Source: Bifidobacterium magnum
GTDB taxonomy: Bacteria; Actinomycetota; Actinomycetes; Actinomycetales; Bifidobacteriaceae
Reading direction: 5' to 3'
NCBI RefSeq assembly: GCF_000741255.1
Contig: NZ_JGZB01000002.1
Span: forward strand, 62,001-126,000
Length of the DNA stretch: 64,000 nt
In this document: positions 19,028 through 28,035 of the stretch, one piece after another
Layout of the letters: the number at the start of each line of letters is the position of its first letter
Numbering within the stretch: position 1 is the first letter of the stretch
Position numbers and translations under genes: made by a program
Notes under the pieces: model-generated
Seen by the model: only the letters and a program-made list of their open reading frames with translations
The model's database searches: none
What the model was told of the DNA's origin: nothing

Positions 19028-19424
19028 GGGGTCGATTTGGTTTCGACAGTAACCCGTTCGTTTCGGGGAAGCGTGCCGAGAACGCGGAGTCCGCTCGTGA
19101 TGTCCTCCGCGAAGAAAATAAGTGCTAAATCTAACAATCGCACTGAGTTCGCTCTCGCTGCCTGATTTCGTCAGGGCTTAACCAGCGAGCAGCCGCTCCG
19201 TTCACTCTTTCTTGTCTTTGGAAAGATGTTGAGCGTCGTTTAGAAGACTCGCCTGCACCGCCGATTTGCAGGGTGGTGCGGGGACTTTTTCTGTAAATAG
19301 GCTCGCCGTCAGTCGCCTGTGACATTGACGGGAGCCGAAAAACTACCCTTGTGGTCTACAGGATACGCACGTAGAAGACCGAAGGTACGGTTACTGGACC
19401 GGGGTTCAATTCCCCGCGGCTCCA
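19028..19424 (+). ncRNA. ssrA: tmRNA (transfer-messenger RNA)
   Basis: The 5' end GGGGTCGATTTGGTTTCGAC and the 3' end with a TTCAATTCC T-loop and the acceptor strand form the tRNA-like domain; 7 bp of acceptor stem pair, with discriminator A at 19424. The tag reading frame runs from 19124 to 19165: resume codon GCT, tag AKSNNRTEFALAA, then TGA. Codons of CCA are not encoded (the DNA reads CAT after the discriminator), so CCA must be added after transcription. It rescues stalled ribosomes together with SmpB, encoded about 9 kb downstream. Confidence 0.97.
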
Positions 19425-19431
19425 CATATGG

Positions 19432-19464
19432 GGGGAGCAGTCAATAAGGCTGTTCCCCTTTTTT
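19432..19464 (+). terminator. Terminator after ssrA
   Basis: The stem GGGGAGCAG/CTGTTCCCC (one G-T pair) is followed by six T residues directly after the tmRNA gene. Confidence 0.88.
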
Positions 19465-19481
19465 ATGCCGTTTTCGGCTTT

Positions 19482-19621
19482 CTGCATTTTGCGACAGACA
19501 CGCCGCAGTTGGCGTCTCAAAATGCAGAGGAAGAGGCCAAAACCGGAAGTCGGTGCCTTGAATCGGCAATAGCTTCTGCAAAATGAGACAGACACGCCGT
19601 AGTTCACGTCTCAAAATGCAG
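19482..19621. repeat. Two 46-bp palindromic repeats upstream of gltA
   Basis: Copies at 19482-19527 and 19576-19621 are 46 bp each, start 94 bp apart and differ at about 8 positions. Each is itself an inverted repeat built on the half-site TTTTGAGAC (right arm GTCTCAAAATGCAG in both copies; left arm variant). A further single half-site, TGTGAGACGC, lies near 19644-19653 and brings the series up to the gltA promoter. They could be operators for a regulator of citrate synthase or extragenic repeats; the sequence alone does not decide. Confidence 0.7.
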
Positions 19622-19679
19622 AAGTTATGCCCCCGTTACGTATTGTGAGACGCTCTAAAGCCTGAAATATGGGGTTGCC

Positions 19680-19685
19680 TATACT
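19680..19685 (+). promoter_or_regulatory. Candidate -10 box of gltA promoter
   Basis: TATACT lies 62 bp before the gltA start and just after the palindromic repeat series. No convincing -35 box is seen at the normal spacing. Confidence 0.35.
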
Positions 19686-19747
19686 GAACGCACTTTTGTA
19701 CTCGCACGGTGCGCGCCTTTTTCGGCGCCGGTAAGGGGAACGGTCTT

Positions 19748-21046
19748 ATGACGAACGCTCGGTTACGTGTGGAACAGGACGAATTCAATCTTCCCGTCGT
19801 GCAGGCGAGTTCCGGCGCGGACGGCATCGTCATTTCTTCCATGCGCAACGACGGCTGGGTGACGCTGGATCCCGGATTTTTGACGACGGCACAGTGCGAG
19901 TCGAAAATCACGTATATCGACGGCAACAATTCGATTTTGCGCTACCGCGGCTATCCGATCGAGCAGCTGTGTGAATCGTCAGATTTTCTGGAAGTGGCGT
20001 GGCTGTTGCGTCACGGCGAACTCCCGTCGCAACGCGAGTTCGACGATTTTGTACAGAAAATCAACCACCGTACCGTGGTCGGCGAGGATTTCCGCACGTT
20101 CATGGGCTCGTTTCCGCACGAATCGCATCCGATGAGCGTGCTCGCGTCCGCAATCAACGCGCTCGCGACCTTCTATCCGAACACGACCAATGTGGACGAT
20201 CCTGAGCAGCTCGACGAGGCCGCCACGATCATCATGGCCAAAGCCCGCACGATCGTGAGCTACATTCTGCGCCGCCACCGTGACGAACCGATGCTGTTCC
20301 CGGACTATTCGCGCGGCTATGTGGACGACTTCCTGCGCATGTGTTTCGCCGTACCCTACGAACCGTTCCATTCGAATCCTGTCGCCGTGCATGCGCTGGG
20401 ACGGTTGCTCATCATCCATGCCGACCATGAGCAGAACTGTTCGACCTCTGTCGTGCGTATCGCGGGATCGGCCCATGCCAACCTGTACTCGGCCGTCGCC
20501 GCGGGCGTCAACGCGCTCAGCGGCCCGTTGCACGGGGGAGCGAACGAGGCGGTGCTGCGCCAACTGGACGACATCGCGGCTTCGGGGCTCACCGTCAAAG
20601 AGTATGTGGAACGCGCCAAATCGGAAGGCCGGCGCATTTCGGGACTGGGCCACCGCGTCTACAAATCCTACGATCCGCGCGCGGCCATCGCCAAGCATTG
20701 CCTCGAACAGGTGATGGAAAACCGGCGCAGCCTCCACCTGTCCGCCAACGATGTCGCGCTGTTCGACGTGGCCCAGGAACTTGAAGATATCGCGTTGCAC
20801 GACGACTATTTCGTCTCACGCCACCTGTATCCGAATGTGGATTTCTATACGGGGCTCGTCTACCGGGCCATCGGATTCGAGCCTTCCATGTTCACGGCGC
20901 TGTTCGCGCTCGGACGCATTCCCGGATGGATCGCGCAATACCGCGAGATGATGGACGATCCGATGACCAAGATCGGCCGTCCGCGCCAAGTGTATACGGG
21001 ACCGCAGCGGCGCAACTATGTGCCCATGGAGTCGCGGCCCCAGTAA
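19748..21046 (+). CDS. gltA: Citrate synthase
   Basis: Condenses acetyl-CoA and oxaloacetate to citrate. In bifidobacteria, which lack a complete TCA cycle, it is expected to serve 2-oxoglutarate and glutamate synthesis (established for the genus in general terms, inferred here). The 432-aa protein is the hexameric, Gram-negative-like type II form, with DGNNSILRYRGYPIEQL, the catalytic His region SGPLHGGANEAVL, and GLGHRVYKSYDPRA; catalytic Asp lies in the VDFYTGLVYRAIG segment. The ATG at 19748 has TAAGGGGA 9 nt upstream. The preceding palindromic repeats may regulate it. Confidence 0.95.
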   Translation: MTNARLRVEQDEFNLPVVQASSGADGIVISSMRNDGWVTLDPGFLTTAQCESKITYIDGNNSILRYRGYPIEQLCESSDFLEVAWLLRHGELPSQREFDDFVQKINHRTVVGEDFRTFMGSFPHESHPMSVLASAINALATFYPNTTNVDDPEQLDEAATIIMAKARTIVSYILRRHRDEPMLFPDYSRGYVDDFLRMCFAVPYEPFHSNPVAVHALGRLLIIHADHEQNCSTSVVRIAGSAHANLYSAVAAGVNALSGPLHGGANEAVLRQLDDIAASGLTVKEYVERAKSEGRRISGLGHRVYKSYDPRAAIAKHCLEQVMENRRSLHLSANDVALFDVAQELEDIALHDDYFVSRHLYPNVDFYTGLVYRAIGFEPSMFTALFALGRIPGWIAQYREMMDDPMTKIGRPRQVYTGPQRRNYVPMESRPQ

Positions 21047-21067
21047 ACCGAATATATAGGCGAATAT

Positions 21068-21547
21068 TTATTTGTGGTACGGTTCGTGCGCGTTGATCTT
21101 GTAGGCGCGGTAAATCTGCTCCAACAGGATCACGCGCATCAACTGGTGCGGGAACGTCATGCGCGAAAAGCTCAGCAGCATGTCCGCACGCTTGAGCACG
21201 CGCGGATCCAATCCGAGCGAACCGCCGATAATCAGCTGGATATGGCTCGTGCCATGCAACCCCAAATCGGCGATTTTCTCGGCCAACTGTTCGCTCGTGA
21301 GCATCTTGCCCTCGATGGCGAGCGCCACCACATACGCGTCGGGGTGGATGTGGTGCAGGATGCGCTCGCCTTCGCGTTCCTTGATTTGCAGTTCTTCGGT
21401 CGCACTCGCGTGTTCGGGCGTCTTTTCATCGTTGACTTGCACGATGTCGAGTTTGCAGTAGCGTCCCAGCCGCTTGCTGTATTCGTCGATCGCGTCGCGC
21501 AGGTACCGTTCTTTGACTTTTCCGACAGTAATGAGTGTGATCTTCAT
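21068..21547 (-). CDS. rlmH: 23S rRNA (pseudouridine-1915-N3)-methyltransferase RlmH
   Basis: A 159-aa SPOUT methyltransferase of exactly the family's usual length. It starts [16 protein letters not shown] and has the C-terminal trefoil-knot signature [20 protein letters not shown] and [26 protein letters not shown]. It methylates pseudouridine 1915 of 23S rRNA on the assembled ribosome. The start lies 8 bp after the dapD stop on the same strand, so the two are probably cotranscribed. It is convergent with gltA (21-bp gap). Confidence 0.96.
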   Translation of the reverse strand: MKITLITVGKVKERYLRDAIDEYSKRLGRYCKLDIVQVNDEKTPEHASATEELQIKEREGERILHHIHPDAYVVALAIEGKMLTSEQLAEKIADLGLHGTSHIQLIIGGSLGLDPRVLKRADMLLSFSRMTFPHQLMRVILLEQIYRAYKINAHEPYHK

Positions 21548-21555
21548 GCTTCCAG

Positions 21556-22545
21556 TTAATTCTGATGCAACGACTCGTTGAGTTCGATGCCGGTTTTGCG
21601 GTAGCGCGCCTCGATGCCGCCCGTCATGGAGTTGCGGATGAACAGGATGTTGTTCTTGCCGCTGAGATCCTTGCCTTTGACGACGTCGAACTCTTCGCCG
21701 GCGTTGAGCTTGTCCTTGTCATAGATCGAGATCTTCGTGCCGGCCGTCACGTACAGGCCCGCTTCCACCACGCAATGGTCGCCCAGCGAAATGCCGATAC
21801 CCGCGTTGGCGCCGAGCAGCGAATGCTCGCCGATGGAATTGACGAGTTTGCCGCCGCCCGAGAGCGTGCCCATGATGGACGCGCCGCCGCCCACGTCGGA
21901 GCCGTTGCCCACGGTCACGCCTTGGGAAACGCGGCCTTCGATCATGCAGGTGCCGAGCGTGCCGGCGTTGTAGTTGATGAATCCGGCCGGCATGACGGTA
22001 GTGCCTTCCGCCACGTAGGCGCCCAGGCGCACCTGGTCGGCGTTGGCGATGCGCACGCCGCTGGGGACGACATAGTCGAGCATGCGCGGGATCTTATCCA
22101 CGGAGCGCACGGTGATGTCGCTGGTCATGCCGGGCAGTCCGTTGATGGCGTTCGTGTTGAGCACGTCGATCTTGCGCAGTGCGAAGTCCTGGACGGCGAA
22201 CGGGCCGTAGCTCGTCCACACCACGTTCGTGAGCTTGGCGAAAATGTTGGCGAGATTGATCGTGTTCGGCTTGACGAGGCGCATGCTTAGCAGGTGCAGG
22301 CGCGCGTAGGCGTCGGCGGTGTCGACAATGTCTTCGTCAATATGCGATTCCGTAAATACGGGGACGCGGCGCACGCCTCGGGCGTCGGGGCCCTCGTGGA
22401 CGAGCGCGCCGAAATTGTGCTGCGGACGGTCGGCCGGCGCGGGCGCGTCGCCGAGCGTGAGCGCGGGATACCATACGTCGAGCGTGTTGCCGGCGGCGTC
22501 GATGCTCGCCAGGCCCCAGCCCCATGCGGTACGTGATTGTGCCAT
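21556..22545 (-). CDS. dapD: 2,3,4,5-tetrahydropyridine-2,6-dicarboxylate N-succinyltransferase
   Basis: DapD succinylates tetrahydrodipicolinate in the lysine/diaminopimelate pathway. The 329-aa product matches the longer actinobacterial form of the enzyme: an N-terminal alpha/beta part, then a left-handed beta-helix built from hexapeptide repeats (segments such as [20 protein letters not shown] and [12 protein letters not shown]). It contains the family's [15 protein letters not shown]-like turn. Upstream of rlmH on the minus strand. AAAGGAA-type site before the ATG. Confidence 0.92.
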   Translation of the reverse strand: MAQSRTAWGWGLASIDAAGNTLDVWYPALTLGDAPAPADRPQHNFGALVHEGPDARGVRRVPVFTESHIDEDIVDTADAYARLHLLSMRLVKPNTINLANIFAKLTNVVWTSYGPFAVQDFALRKIDVLNTNAINGLPGMTSDITVRSVDKIPRMLDYVVPSGVRIANADQVRLGAYVAEGTTVMPAGFINYNAGTLGTCMIEGRVSQGVTVGNGSDVGGGASIMGTLSGGGKLVNSIGEHSLLGANAGIGISLGDHCVVEAGLYVTAGTKISIYDKDKLNAGEEFDVVKGKDLSGKNNILFIRNSMTGGIEARYRKTGIELNESLHQN

Positions 22546-22692
22546 GTGTGTTCCTTTCGCTTGGCCTCAAGAGTTCCTTGGGAAAACACTGTCACTCTAA
22601 CGCACGGGCGCGGGAGCGGGGGCCAAACATTCAGCAAGCGAATGGCGAATTGAAACCAGACAGGTAAGGGCTGTGCGCTACACTGCTATTCC

Positions 22693-22818
22693 GTGAGCAA
22701 CCATGAAAATCGTGACCAGCGCCATGACGAGCACGTGCGCAACATTGCGCGCGTGATTGGCATTATTGTAGCCGTCGCCATGGTATTGTGCTTCGCCATT
22801 CCGGCGCTGACCGCTTGA
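22693..22818 (+). CDS. Small single-span membrane protein (41 aa), probably leaderless
   Basis: GTG at 22693 opens a 41-codon reading frame ending TGA at 22818. The protein has a charged N-terminus ([20 protein letters not shown]) and one hydrophobic helix ([19 protein letters not shown]), typical of a small membrane protein. A TACACT box at 22679-22684 is 8 bp before the GTG and there is no ribosome binding site, as expected for a leaderless transcript. It sits between divergent dapD and downstream prfB. I recall similar short proteins in bifidobacteria but no function is known to me. Confidence 0.65.
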   Translation: MSNHENRDQRHDEHVRNIARVIGIIVAVAMVLCFAIPALTA

Positions 22819-22939
22819 CGCGTTCGCGTCGCTATTCTTCCGTATTTCTGAGCGCGCACGCATTGGGCGCGCCCGCATAGGCTTTCCAATGCGCATTTTC
22901 CCTATTCGTAAATATTTGCAAGCATTTGTAAGGATCATC

Positions 22940-24070
22940 ATGGCAGAATTTGATTTCGCGCAAGCCATCAACGACGCTCGCGCCAAATATGAAGAGATCG
23001 CGCTGGCGCTCGATACCGACCGCCTGCGCAAGGAAGAGCACGAGCTGGAAGTCGAGGCTGCGGCCCCGGGCCTGTGGGACGACGTGGAGAACGCGCAGAA
23101 GGTGACGAGCAAGCTGTCCGCCGTCCAGTCCCAGCTCAAGCATTTGCAGTCCGCGCACAACCGTATCGACGATGTGGAAACGCTCGTGGAGCTCGGCTGC
23201 GAAGAGGACGACGAGGAGACGCTGGCCGAGGCGCAGGCCGAGGTGGAACGCCTCCAGCAGGATCTCGACGATATGGAAATCCAGACGCTGATGGACGGCG
23301 AATACGACGAGCGCGCCGCCGTCGTGACGATCCGTTCCGGCGCGGGCGGCGTGGACGCCGCCGACTTCGCGCAGATGCTGCTGCGCATGTATGTGCGCTG
23401 GGCCGAGCGCAACGGCTACAAGGCCAAGGTCATGGACACCTCCTACGCGGAAGAGGCCGGCATCAAGTCCGCCACCTTCCAGATCAACGCCCCGTACGCC
23501 TACGGCCGCCTGTCCGTGGAAGGCGGCACGCACCGCCTGGTGCGCATTTCCCCGTTCGACAACCAGGACCGCCGCCAGACGAGCTTCGCGGCCGTGGAAG
23601 TGGTGCCGCTGGTGGAGGCCACCGACCACATCGAAGTGCCCGAAAGCGAAATCCGCGTGGACACCTACTGCGCTTCGGGCCCTGGCGGCCAGGGCGTGAA
23701 CACCACGTACTCGGCCGTGCGCATCACCCACATCCCGACGGGCATCGTCGTCACGATGCAGGACGAGCGTTCGCAGATCCAGAACCGCGCTGCCGCCATG
23801 GCCGTGCTGCAGTCGCGACTGCTTGTGCTGCGCCATGAAGAGGAAGCCAAGAAGAAGAAGGAGCTGGCGGGCGACATCAAGGCCAGCTGGGGCGACCAGA
23901 TGCGCTCCTACGTGCTGCACCCGTACCAGATGGTCAAGGATTTGCGTACGGGACACGAGACCTCGCAGACCCAGGCCGTGTTCGACGGCGACATCGACGA
24001 CTTCATCCAGGCCGGCATCCGTTGGCGCCACGAGCAGCGCCGTGAAGCGGCCGCCGAAGCGGACGAGTAA
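22940..24070 (+). CDS. prfB: Peptide chain release factor 2
   Basis: RF2 recognises UGA and UAA stop codons. The 376-aa product has an N-terminal helical domain, the codon-recognition SPF tripeptide (in [14 protein letters not shown]) and the catalytic GGQ loop ([15 protein letters not shown]). There is no internal TGA and no frameshift, so the autoregulatory +1 frameshift known from E. coli is absent. The ATG at 22940 has AAGGA 5 nt upstream; an in-frame ATG at 22889 would add a stretch not found in RF2. It is followed 43 bp later by ftsE, as in other actinobacteria. Confidence 0.96.
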   Translation: MAEFDFAQAINDARAKYEEIALALDTDRLRKEEHELEVEAAAPGLWDDVENAQKVTSKLSAVQSQLKHLQSAHNRIDDVETLVELGCEEDDEETLAEAQAEVERLQQDLDDMEIQTLMDGEYDERAAVVTIRSGAGGVDAADFAQMLLRMYVRWAERNGYKAKVMDTSYAEEAGIKSATFQINAPYAYGRLSVEGGTHRLVRISPFDNQDRRQTSFAAVEVVPLVEATDHIEVPESEIRVDTYCASGPGGQGVNTTYSAVRITHIPTGIVVTMQDERSQIQNRAAAMAVLQSRLLVLRHEEEAKKKKELAGDIKASWGDQMRSYVLHPYQMVKDLRTGHETSQTQAVFDGDIDDFIQAGIRWRHEQRREAAAEADE

Positions 24071-24074
24071 ACTG

Positions 24075-24099
24075 GGTGTTCCAGACCGGTAGGAACACC
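24075..24099. repeat. Perfect 8-bp hairpin between prfB and ftsE
   Basis: GGTGTTCC (24075-24082) pairs with GGAACACC (24092-24099) around a 9-nt loop. No T tract follows. It may act as a processing or weak termination site between the two genes. Confidence 0.4.
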
Positions 24100-24113
24100 A
24101 GATTGGAGAGGCC

Positions 24114-25436
24114 ATGGCGCTGATCAGTCTTGACCATGTCAAAAAAATATATCCGAGGGGCCGGCGTCCCGCGTTGGACGACGTGACGCTGCACATCAGT
24201 CGCGGCGAGTTCGTGTTTCTGGTGGGCGCGTCCGGCTCGGGCAAAACGTCGCTGTTGCGGCTGATGACCCACGAAGAGCAGGCGACCGAAGGTGAAATTC
24301 GCGTGGCAGGGCATGATCTGCGCCGCATCAAGGACCGCCAGGTGCCGCACTACCGCCGTTCCATCGGCACGATTTTCCAGGACTACAAGCTGCTGGAGAA
24401 CAAAACCGTGGAACAGAACGTGGCGTTCGCGCTCGAAGTGATCGGCACCTCGCGCGCCACAATCAAGTCCTTGGTGCCCAAGGTGCTGGAAACCGTGGGA
24501 TTGACGGGCAAGGAAGAGAATTTCCCGAGCGAGCTTTCCGGCGGCGAGCAGCAGCGCGTCACGATCGCGCGCGCCTATGTGAACCATCCGCAAATCCTGC
24601 TCGCCGACGAGCCCACGGGCAACCTCGACCCGACCACGTCGCTGGGCATCATGGAAGTGCTCGACGCCATCAACCGTACGGGCACGACCATCGTGATGGC
24701 CACGCACAACGAGGAAATCGTCAACTCGATGCGCAAGCGCGTCGTCGAATTGCACGGCGGCCAGATCGTGCGCGACGAGGAACACGGATCCTACGATTCC
24801 AAGCTGTATTTCCCCGACGCCCATACGCAGGCGCAGGCCCATGAGGCCATTTCATCGCTCGGCGTGCGGGACTCGCGCGCCGTGGACGTGCACGAGCGCC
24901 GCGAGGAGACGGGGGAGCGCGAGCATATCGCCGTGCAGGATTCCTCGCAACGTTTGCAGGAAGCCGCCAAGATGGTGGAAACGGTCAGCGAAGTGACGAT
25001 GGCCAACAATTACGGCGACGAAGGCATCGCGCGCCTGGCGCGCGCCGTGCACACGGGCAAGACGGGACGTTACGGCGACGCGTTCGTGCCGCTGGAACAT
25101 ACGTTGACGTGGGGCCAGGGCATGCCGGCCAGCGAACATGCCGACGCCAACACCGCCGAAGAGCACGAGAAACACCAGGAGCAGAAGGAACAGAAGTCGC
25201 ACCAGGAGAACGCGCAGACGGAACAGACCGCTACGCGAAGTGCTCAGCCTGCAGAATCCGCCCGGGAAACGGCGGTTCCCGCTCCACCCATGCCGCCGGC
25301 ACCGAAGGGCAAGGATGCGGCCAAGCCTGCATCCAAGGCCGAATCCAAGCCCGCGTCCGGCAAACCTCCGGTTCCGGCCCCGCCAATGCCGCCGGCTCCC
25401 GCACAACAGTCCCACACCCAGGAGGAAGACCAGTGA
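24114..25436 (+). CDS. ftsE: Cell division ATP-binding protein FtsE with a long C-terminal extension
   Basis: FtsE is the ATPase of the FtsEX complex that controls septal peptidoglycan hydrolysis. Residues 1-230 are a standard ABC ATPase: Walker A GASGSGKTS, Q-loop FQDYKLLENKTV, signature LSGGEQQR, Walker B ILLADEPTGNLD, H-loop MATHNEE. The family is normally about 220-230 aa; this product is 440 aa. The extra 210 residues form a mixed helical then low-complexity Glu/Lys/Gln/Pro-rich tail that contains the decapeptide VPAPPMPPAP twice (about 388-397 and 420-429). GGAGAGG precedes the ATG. The stop overlaps the ftsX start. Confidence 0.95.
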   Translation: MALISLDHVKKIYPRGRRPALDDVTLHISRGEFVFLVGASGSGKTSLLRLMTHEEQATEGEIRVAGHDLRRIKDRQVPHYRRSIGTIFQDYKLLENKTVEQNVAFALEVIGTSRATIKSLVPKVLETVGLTGKEENFPSELSGGEQQRVTIARAYVNHPQILLADEPTGNLDPTTSLGIMEVLDAINRTGTTIVMATHNEEIVNSMRKRVVELHGGQIVRDEEHGSYDSKLYFPDAHTQAQAHEAISSLGVRDSRAVDVHERREETGEREHIAVQDSSQRLQEAAKMVETVSEVTMANNYGDEGIARLARAVHTGKTGRYGDAFVPLEHTLTWGQGMPASEHADANTAEEHEKHQEQKEQKSHQENAQTEQTATRSAQPAESARETAVPAPPMPPAPKGKDAAKPASKAESKPASGKPPVPAPPMPPAPAQQSHTQEEDQ

Positions 25437-26356
25437 GATTCCGCTTTATCATGTCGGAAACGTGGACGAGCCTGAAACGCAACGTGCCCATGCTGCTGTC
25501 GGTAATGCTCGTCACGTTCATTTCATTCCTGTTCATCGGTTCCTCGCTGCTGTTGCAGGCCCAGATCACCAAGGCGAAGGGCGACTGGTTCGACAAGGTC
25601 GAAGTGGTCGTATGGCTGTGCCCGGACGGTTCCAGCACGTCCGCGAACTGTTCGGCGGGGACGGCCGCGACGGTCTCCCAGATCAACGACCTGCAGAAAG
25701 TCATCCATTCCGAGCTCGCCGACGACGTGTCGTCCGTCACGTACATGAGCAAGGAGGACTTCTTCAAGAATTCGTTCCTCAAGCAGTATCCGAACGGCCA
25801 GTACCAGGGCCAGACGCTTACCGCGGACGACATGCAGGATTCGCTGTGGCTCAAACTCAAGAATCCGGAAAAGTACAAAGTGGTTTCCGAAGTACTGTCC
25901 AACCGCGAAGGCGTGGAAGAAGTAGTGGACCAGCGCCAGATTTTCGAGCCCGTGTTCTCGGTGCTCAACAAGGCCACGGCAGCCACGGCGGCGCTGGCCG
26001 TGGTCATGGTCGTGGTCGCGATCCTGCTGACGGCCACCACGATCCGCATGTCGGCCGCGTCTCGTAGCGAGGAAACGGAAATCATGCGCCTGGTGGGCGC
26101 GTCGAACTGGACGATCCGGCTGCCGTTCATATTGGAAGGCGCCATCGCCTCGCTGATAGGATCCATATTGTCATGCGCGGCCTTGAGCGCCATTGTGCAA
26201 GTGTTCGTCACGCAGTGGCTCGCGAAGTCGATCACCTGGATGCCGTTTGTCAACCAGATGTCGGTGCTTATGGTCTCGCCGATCCTCATTGTGGGCGCCG
26301 TGCTGCTGTCGGTGATCGCGTCCACGGTGTCGCTGCGCCGTTATTTGCACGCGTAG
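25433..26356 (+). CDS. ftsX: Cell division permease-like protein FtsX
   Basis: FtsX is the membrane partner of FtsE and passes the ATPase signal to an extracellular peptidoglycan hydrolase. The 307-aa product has a first membrane helix (about 20-44), an extracellular domain of about 130 residues, and three C-terminal helices separated by the SRSEETEIMRLVGASNWTIRLPF loop that contacts FtsE. The start is GTG at 25433, supported by AGGAGG 7 nt upstream and a 4-bp overlap with ftsE. A terminator follows. Confidence 0.95.
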   Translation: MRFRFIMSETWTSLKRNVPMLLSVMLVTFISFLFIGSSLLLQAQITKAKGDWFDKVEVVVWLCPDGSSTSANCSAGTAATVSQINDLQKVIHSELADDVSSVTYMSKEDFFKNSFLKQYPNGQYQGQTLTADDMQDSLWLKLKNPEKYKVVSEVLSNREGVEEVVDQRQIFEPVFSVLNKATAATAALAVVMVVVAILLTATTIRMSAASRSEETEIMRLVGASNWTIRLPFILEGAIASLIGSILSCAALSAIVQVFVTQWLAKSITWMPFVNQMSVLMVSPILIVGAVLLSVIASTVSLRRYLHA

Positions 26357-26372
26357 ACGCGCCGTATCCATC

Positions 26373-26409
26373 TTCGCCTCACGCTCTTCGGTGTGGGGCG
26401 AAATTTTTT
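26373..26409 (+). terminator. Terminator after ftsEX
   Basis: An imperfect stem TTCGCC(T)CAC / GTG..GGCGAA is followed by six T residues 17-53 bp after the ftsX stop. Confidence 0.75.
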
Positions 26410-26482
26410 GGATTCTTCTCATCAAGTGAGTAAGTATTGTGAACAGAGCGCGTCGTGATTCGACGTATGAATATTGCCCTAT

Positions 26483-26499
26483 GTTACCCTAGGGGTAAC
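26483..26499. promoter_or_regulatory. Palindrome in the leader of the CHAP hydrolase gene
   Basis: GTTACCC-TAG-GGGTAAC is a perfect 7-bp inverted repeat only 20 bp before the start codon. It could be an operator or an mRNA hairpin near the ribosome binding site. The GTTAC/GTAAC arms resemble half-sites reported for MtrA-type cell wall regulators, but that link is a guess. Confidence 0.45.
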
Positions 26500-26518
26500 G
26501 ATCGCAGAAAGGGAACGG

Positions 26519-27961
26519 ATGCTTCGCCAACGTTTTGCAAAACCAGTTGCTGTAATGGCTGCCGCGGCCATGTCTTGCGCTATGGGACTTGCGGCCGTAG
26601 GTGTTTCTTTTGCTCCAACCGCCTATGCGGATACCTACAGCGATTTGGTCAACGCTCAAAACCAGTCGCAGGCGAGCCGTCAACGGGAAGCGCAATTGCG
26701 TGCACAGCTTTCGGACGTCTCTTCAAGTCTCGCCGACCAGATTGTGGAACTCGACAATCTGACCAACACCAAGATTCCCGCCGCCCAGGCCAAAGTGGAC
26801 GCGGCGAACGCCGCTGCGGCGGACGCCAAGTCCGAGGCGCAGGCCGCCTCCAGCCGGCTGCAGGCCGCCCAGAGGGACAAAAGCGAGCTTGAAGAAAAGA
26901 TCAAGCAGACCGGCGAGGACTATGACGACGCGCGCGCCACGGTGGCGCAAATGGCCCGCGACTCCATGCACGGTTCGGACACTTCCGACGTGATGAGCGT
27001 GGTCACGGGATCCACTAGCACGAAAGACTTTATTCAGGGCATGCAGTCGCGTGCGGCCGTGAGCCGCAGCGAAGCCAACGCCGCTTCGGACTACGCCAAC
27101 GATTTGAGCACGTCCATGACGCGCAGCGAACGTTTGAGCGCCATCGAGAAGCGCATCAGCACGCTCAAGAGCGAAGCGGACCAGAAGTCCGCCGCCGCGC
27201 AGGAAGCCGCCGCGAGCGCCCAATCGCAGGCCGCCGAGCTTGACGCCCTGCGCGCCAAGGGCGAGTCGCAGCGCGCTTCGCTGGAAAGCCAGCAGGGCCA
27301 GCTCAAGTCGGACGCGGCGCGCCAGGCGGCGCAAAGCGTGCTGCTCGAATCCCAGGTGGATTCCTACAACCGCCAGTACCAGCAGGAGCAGGCCGAGGCG
27401 GCCGCCCGCGTGCAGGCGATCCAGGCGCAGGGCACCACGCAGCCGTCGGCTCCGGCGGCGCCGTCTGCGCCGTCCTATACTCCGTCGACTCCGTCGGCTC
27501 CAGCGGCCCCCTCCGCGCCGTCCCAGCCCGCAGCTCCGGTAACCCCGGTCACCCCTTCCCAGCCGTCCGTTCCGGAAGTGGTGCAGCCGACCAATCCGGG
27601 CGCCCAGGGCACGCATAATGGCGATTACGGCAACGCGTATGCCGGCGGCCAGTGCACGTGGTGGGCGTACAACCGCCGTGCGCAAATGGGCATCGGCACG
27701 CCGTCCTACCTTGGCAACGGCGGCCAGTGGTGGGCTACGGCGCCGAGCTACGGCTTGCGCGTGGACCACACGCCGCAGGTGGGCGCCGCCATTTCGTTCC
27801 TGCCCGGACAGGCGGGAGCCGACGGCACTTACGGCCACGTGGCCGTGGTGGAATCCGTCAGCGGCGACACGATCACGATTTCGGAAATGAACGTGAAGGG
27901 CGTCTATGTGGTGTCCTACCGCACGCTGGGCAACGCCAGCCAGTACTATTACGTGCACTAA
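26519..27961 (+). CDS. Secreted coiled-coil CHAP-domain peptidoglycan hydrolase (PcsB-like)
   Basis: The 480-aa protein has a signal peptide ending near AYA (about residue 38), a long coiled coil (about 40-275) rich in Ala, Gln, Ser and Glu, a Pro/Ala/Ser linker (about 300-365) and a C-terminal CHAP domain with the catalytic Cys in [12 protein letters not shown] and His in YGHVAVVE. This order matches PcsB of streptococci, whose coiled coil binds FtsX and whose CHAP domain cuts the stem peptide. Position directly after ftsEX supports a role as the FtsEX-activated hydrolase; this is inference. AGAAAGGGA precedes the ATG. Actinobacterial FtsX usually pairs with an NlpC/P60 hydrolase (RipC), so a CHAP partner is of note. 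Confidence 0.88.
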   Translation: MLRQRFAKPVAVMAAAAMSCAMGLAAVGVSFAPTAYADTYSDLVNAQNQSQASRQREAQLRAQLSDVSSSLADQIVELDNLTNTKIPAAQAKVDAANAAAADAKSEAQAASSRLQAAQRDKSELEEKIKQTGEDYDDARATVAQMARDSMHGSDTSDVMSVVTGSTSTKDFIQGMQSRAAVSRSEANAASDYANDLSTSMTRSERLSAIEKRISTLKSEADQKSAAAQEAAASAQSQAAELDALRAKGESQRASLESQQGQLKSDAARQAAQSVLLESQVDSYNRQYQQEQAEAAARVQAIQAQGTTQPSAPAAPSAPSYTPSTPSAPAAPSAPSQPAAPVTPVTPSQPSVPEVVQPTNPGAQGTHNGDYGNAYAGGQCTWWAYNRRAQMGIGTPSYLGNGGQWWATAPSYGLRVDHTPQVGAAISFLPGQAGADGTYGHVAVVESVSGDTITISEMNVKGVYVVSYRTLGNASQYYYVH

Positions 27962-27984
27962 AACGTTCAGGTGACATGCGTTAT

Positions 27985-28010
27985 GCCTCCGCCGGCACGC
28001 TGGCGGAGGC
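27985..28010 (+). terminator. Hairpin between CHAP gene and smpB
   Basis: GCCTCCGCC pairs with GGCGGAGGC around an 8-nt loop, 24 bp after the CHAP stop. The following sequence is ATATATGTTTA with no real T run, so termination may be partial. The hairpin would hide a GGAGG that could serve an alternative smpB start at 28015. Confidence 0.5.
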
Positions 28011-28035
28011 ATATATGTTTACGGAAAGGCAACAA

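Noticed and set aside
19356-19607. 83-codon minus-strand frame overlapping the end of ssrA
   Set aside because: It reads through the tmRNA 3' end and the palindromic repeats; the predicted peptide is a typical tRNA/tmRNA-antisense artefact.
19482-19621. Possible CRISPR array
   Set aside because: Only two copies of a 46-bp repeat, internally palindromic, with one 48-bp spacer and no cas genes nearby.
22940-24070. Programmed frameshift in prfB
   Set aside because: The gene is one continuous frame without an internal TGA.
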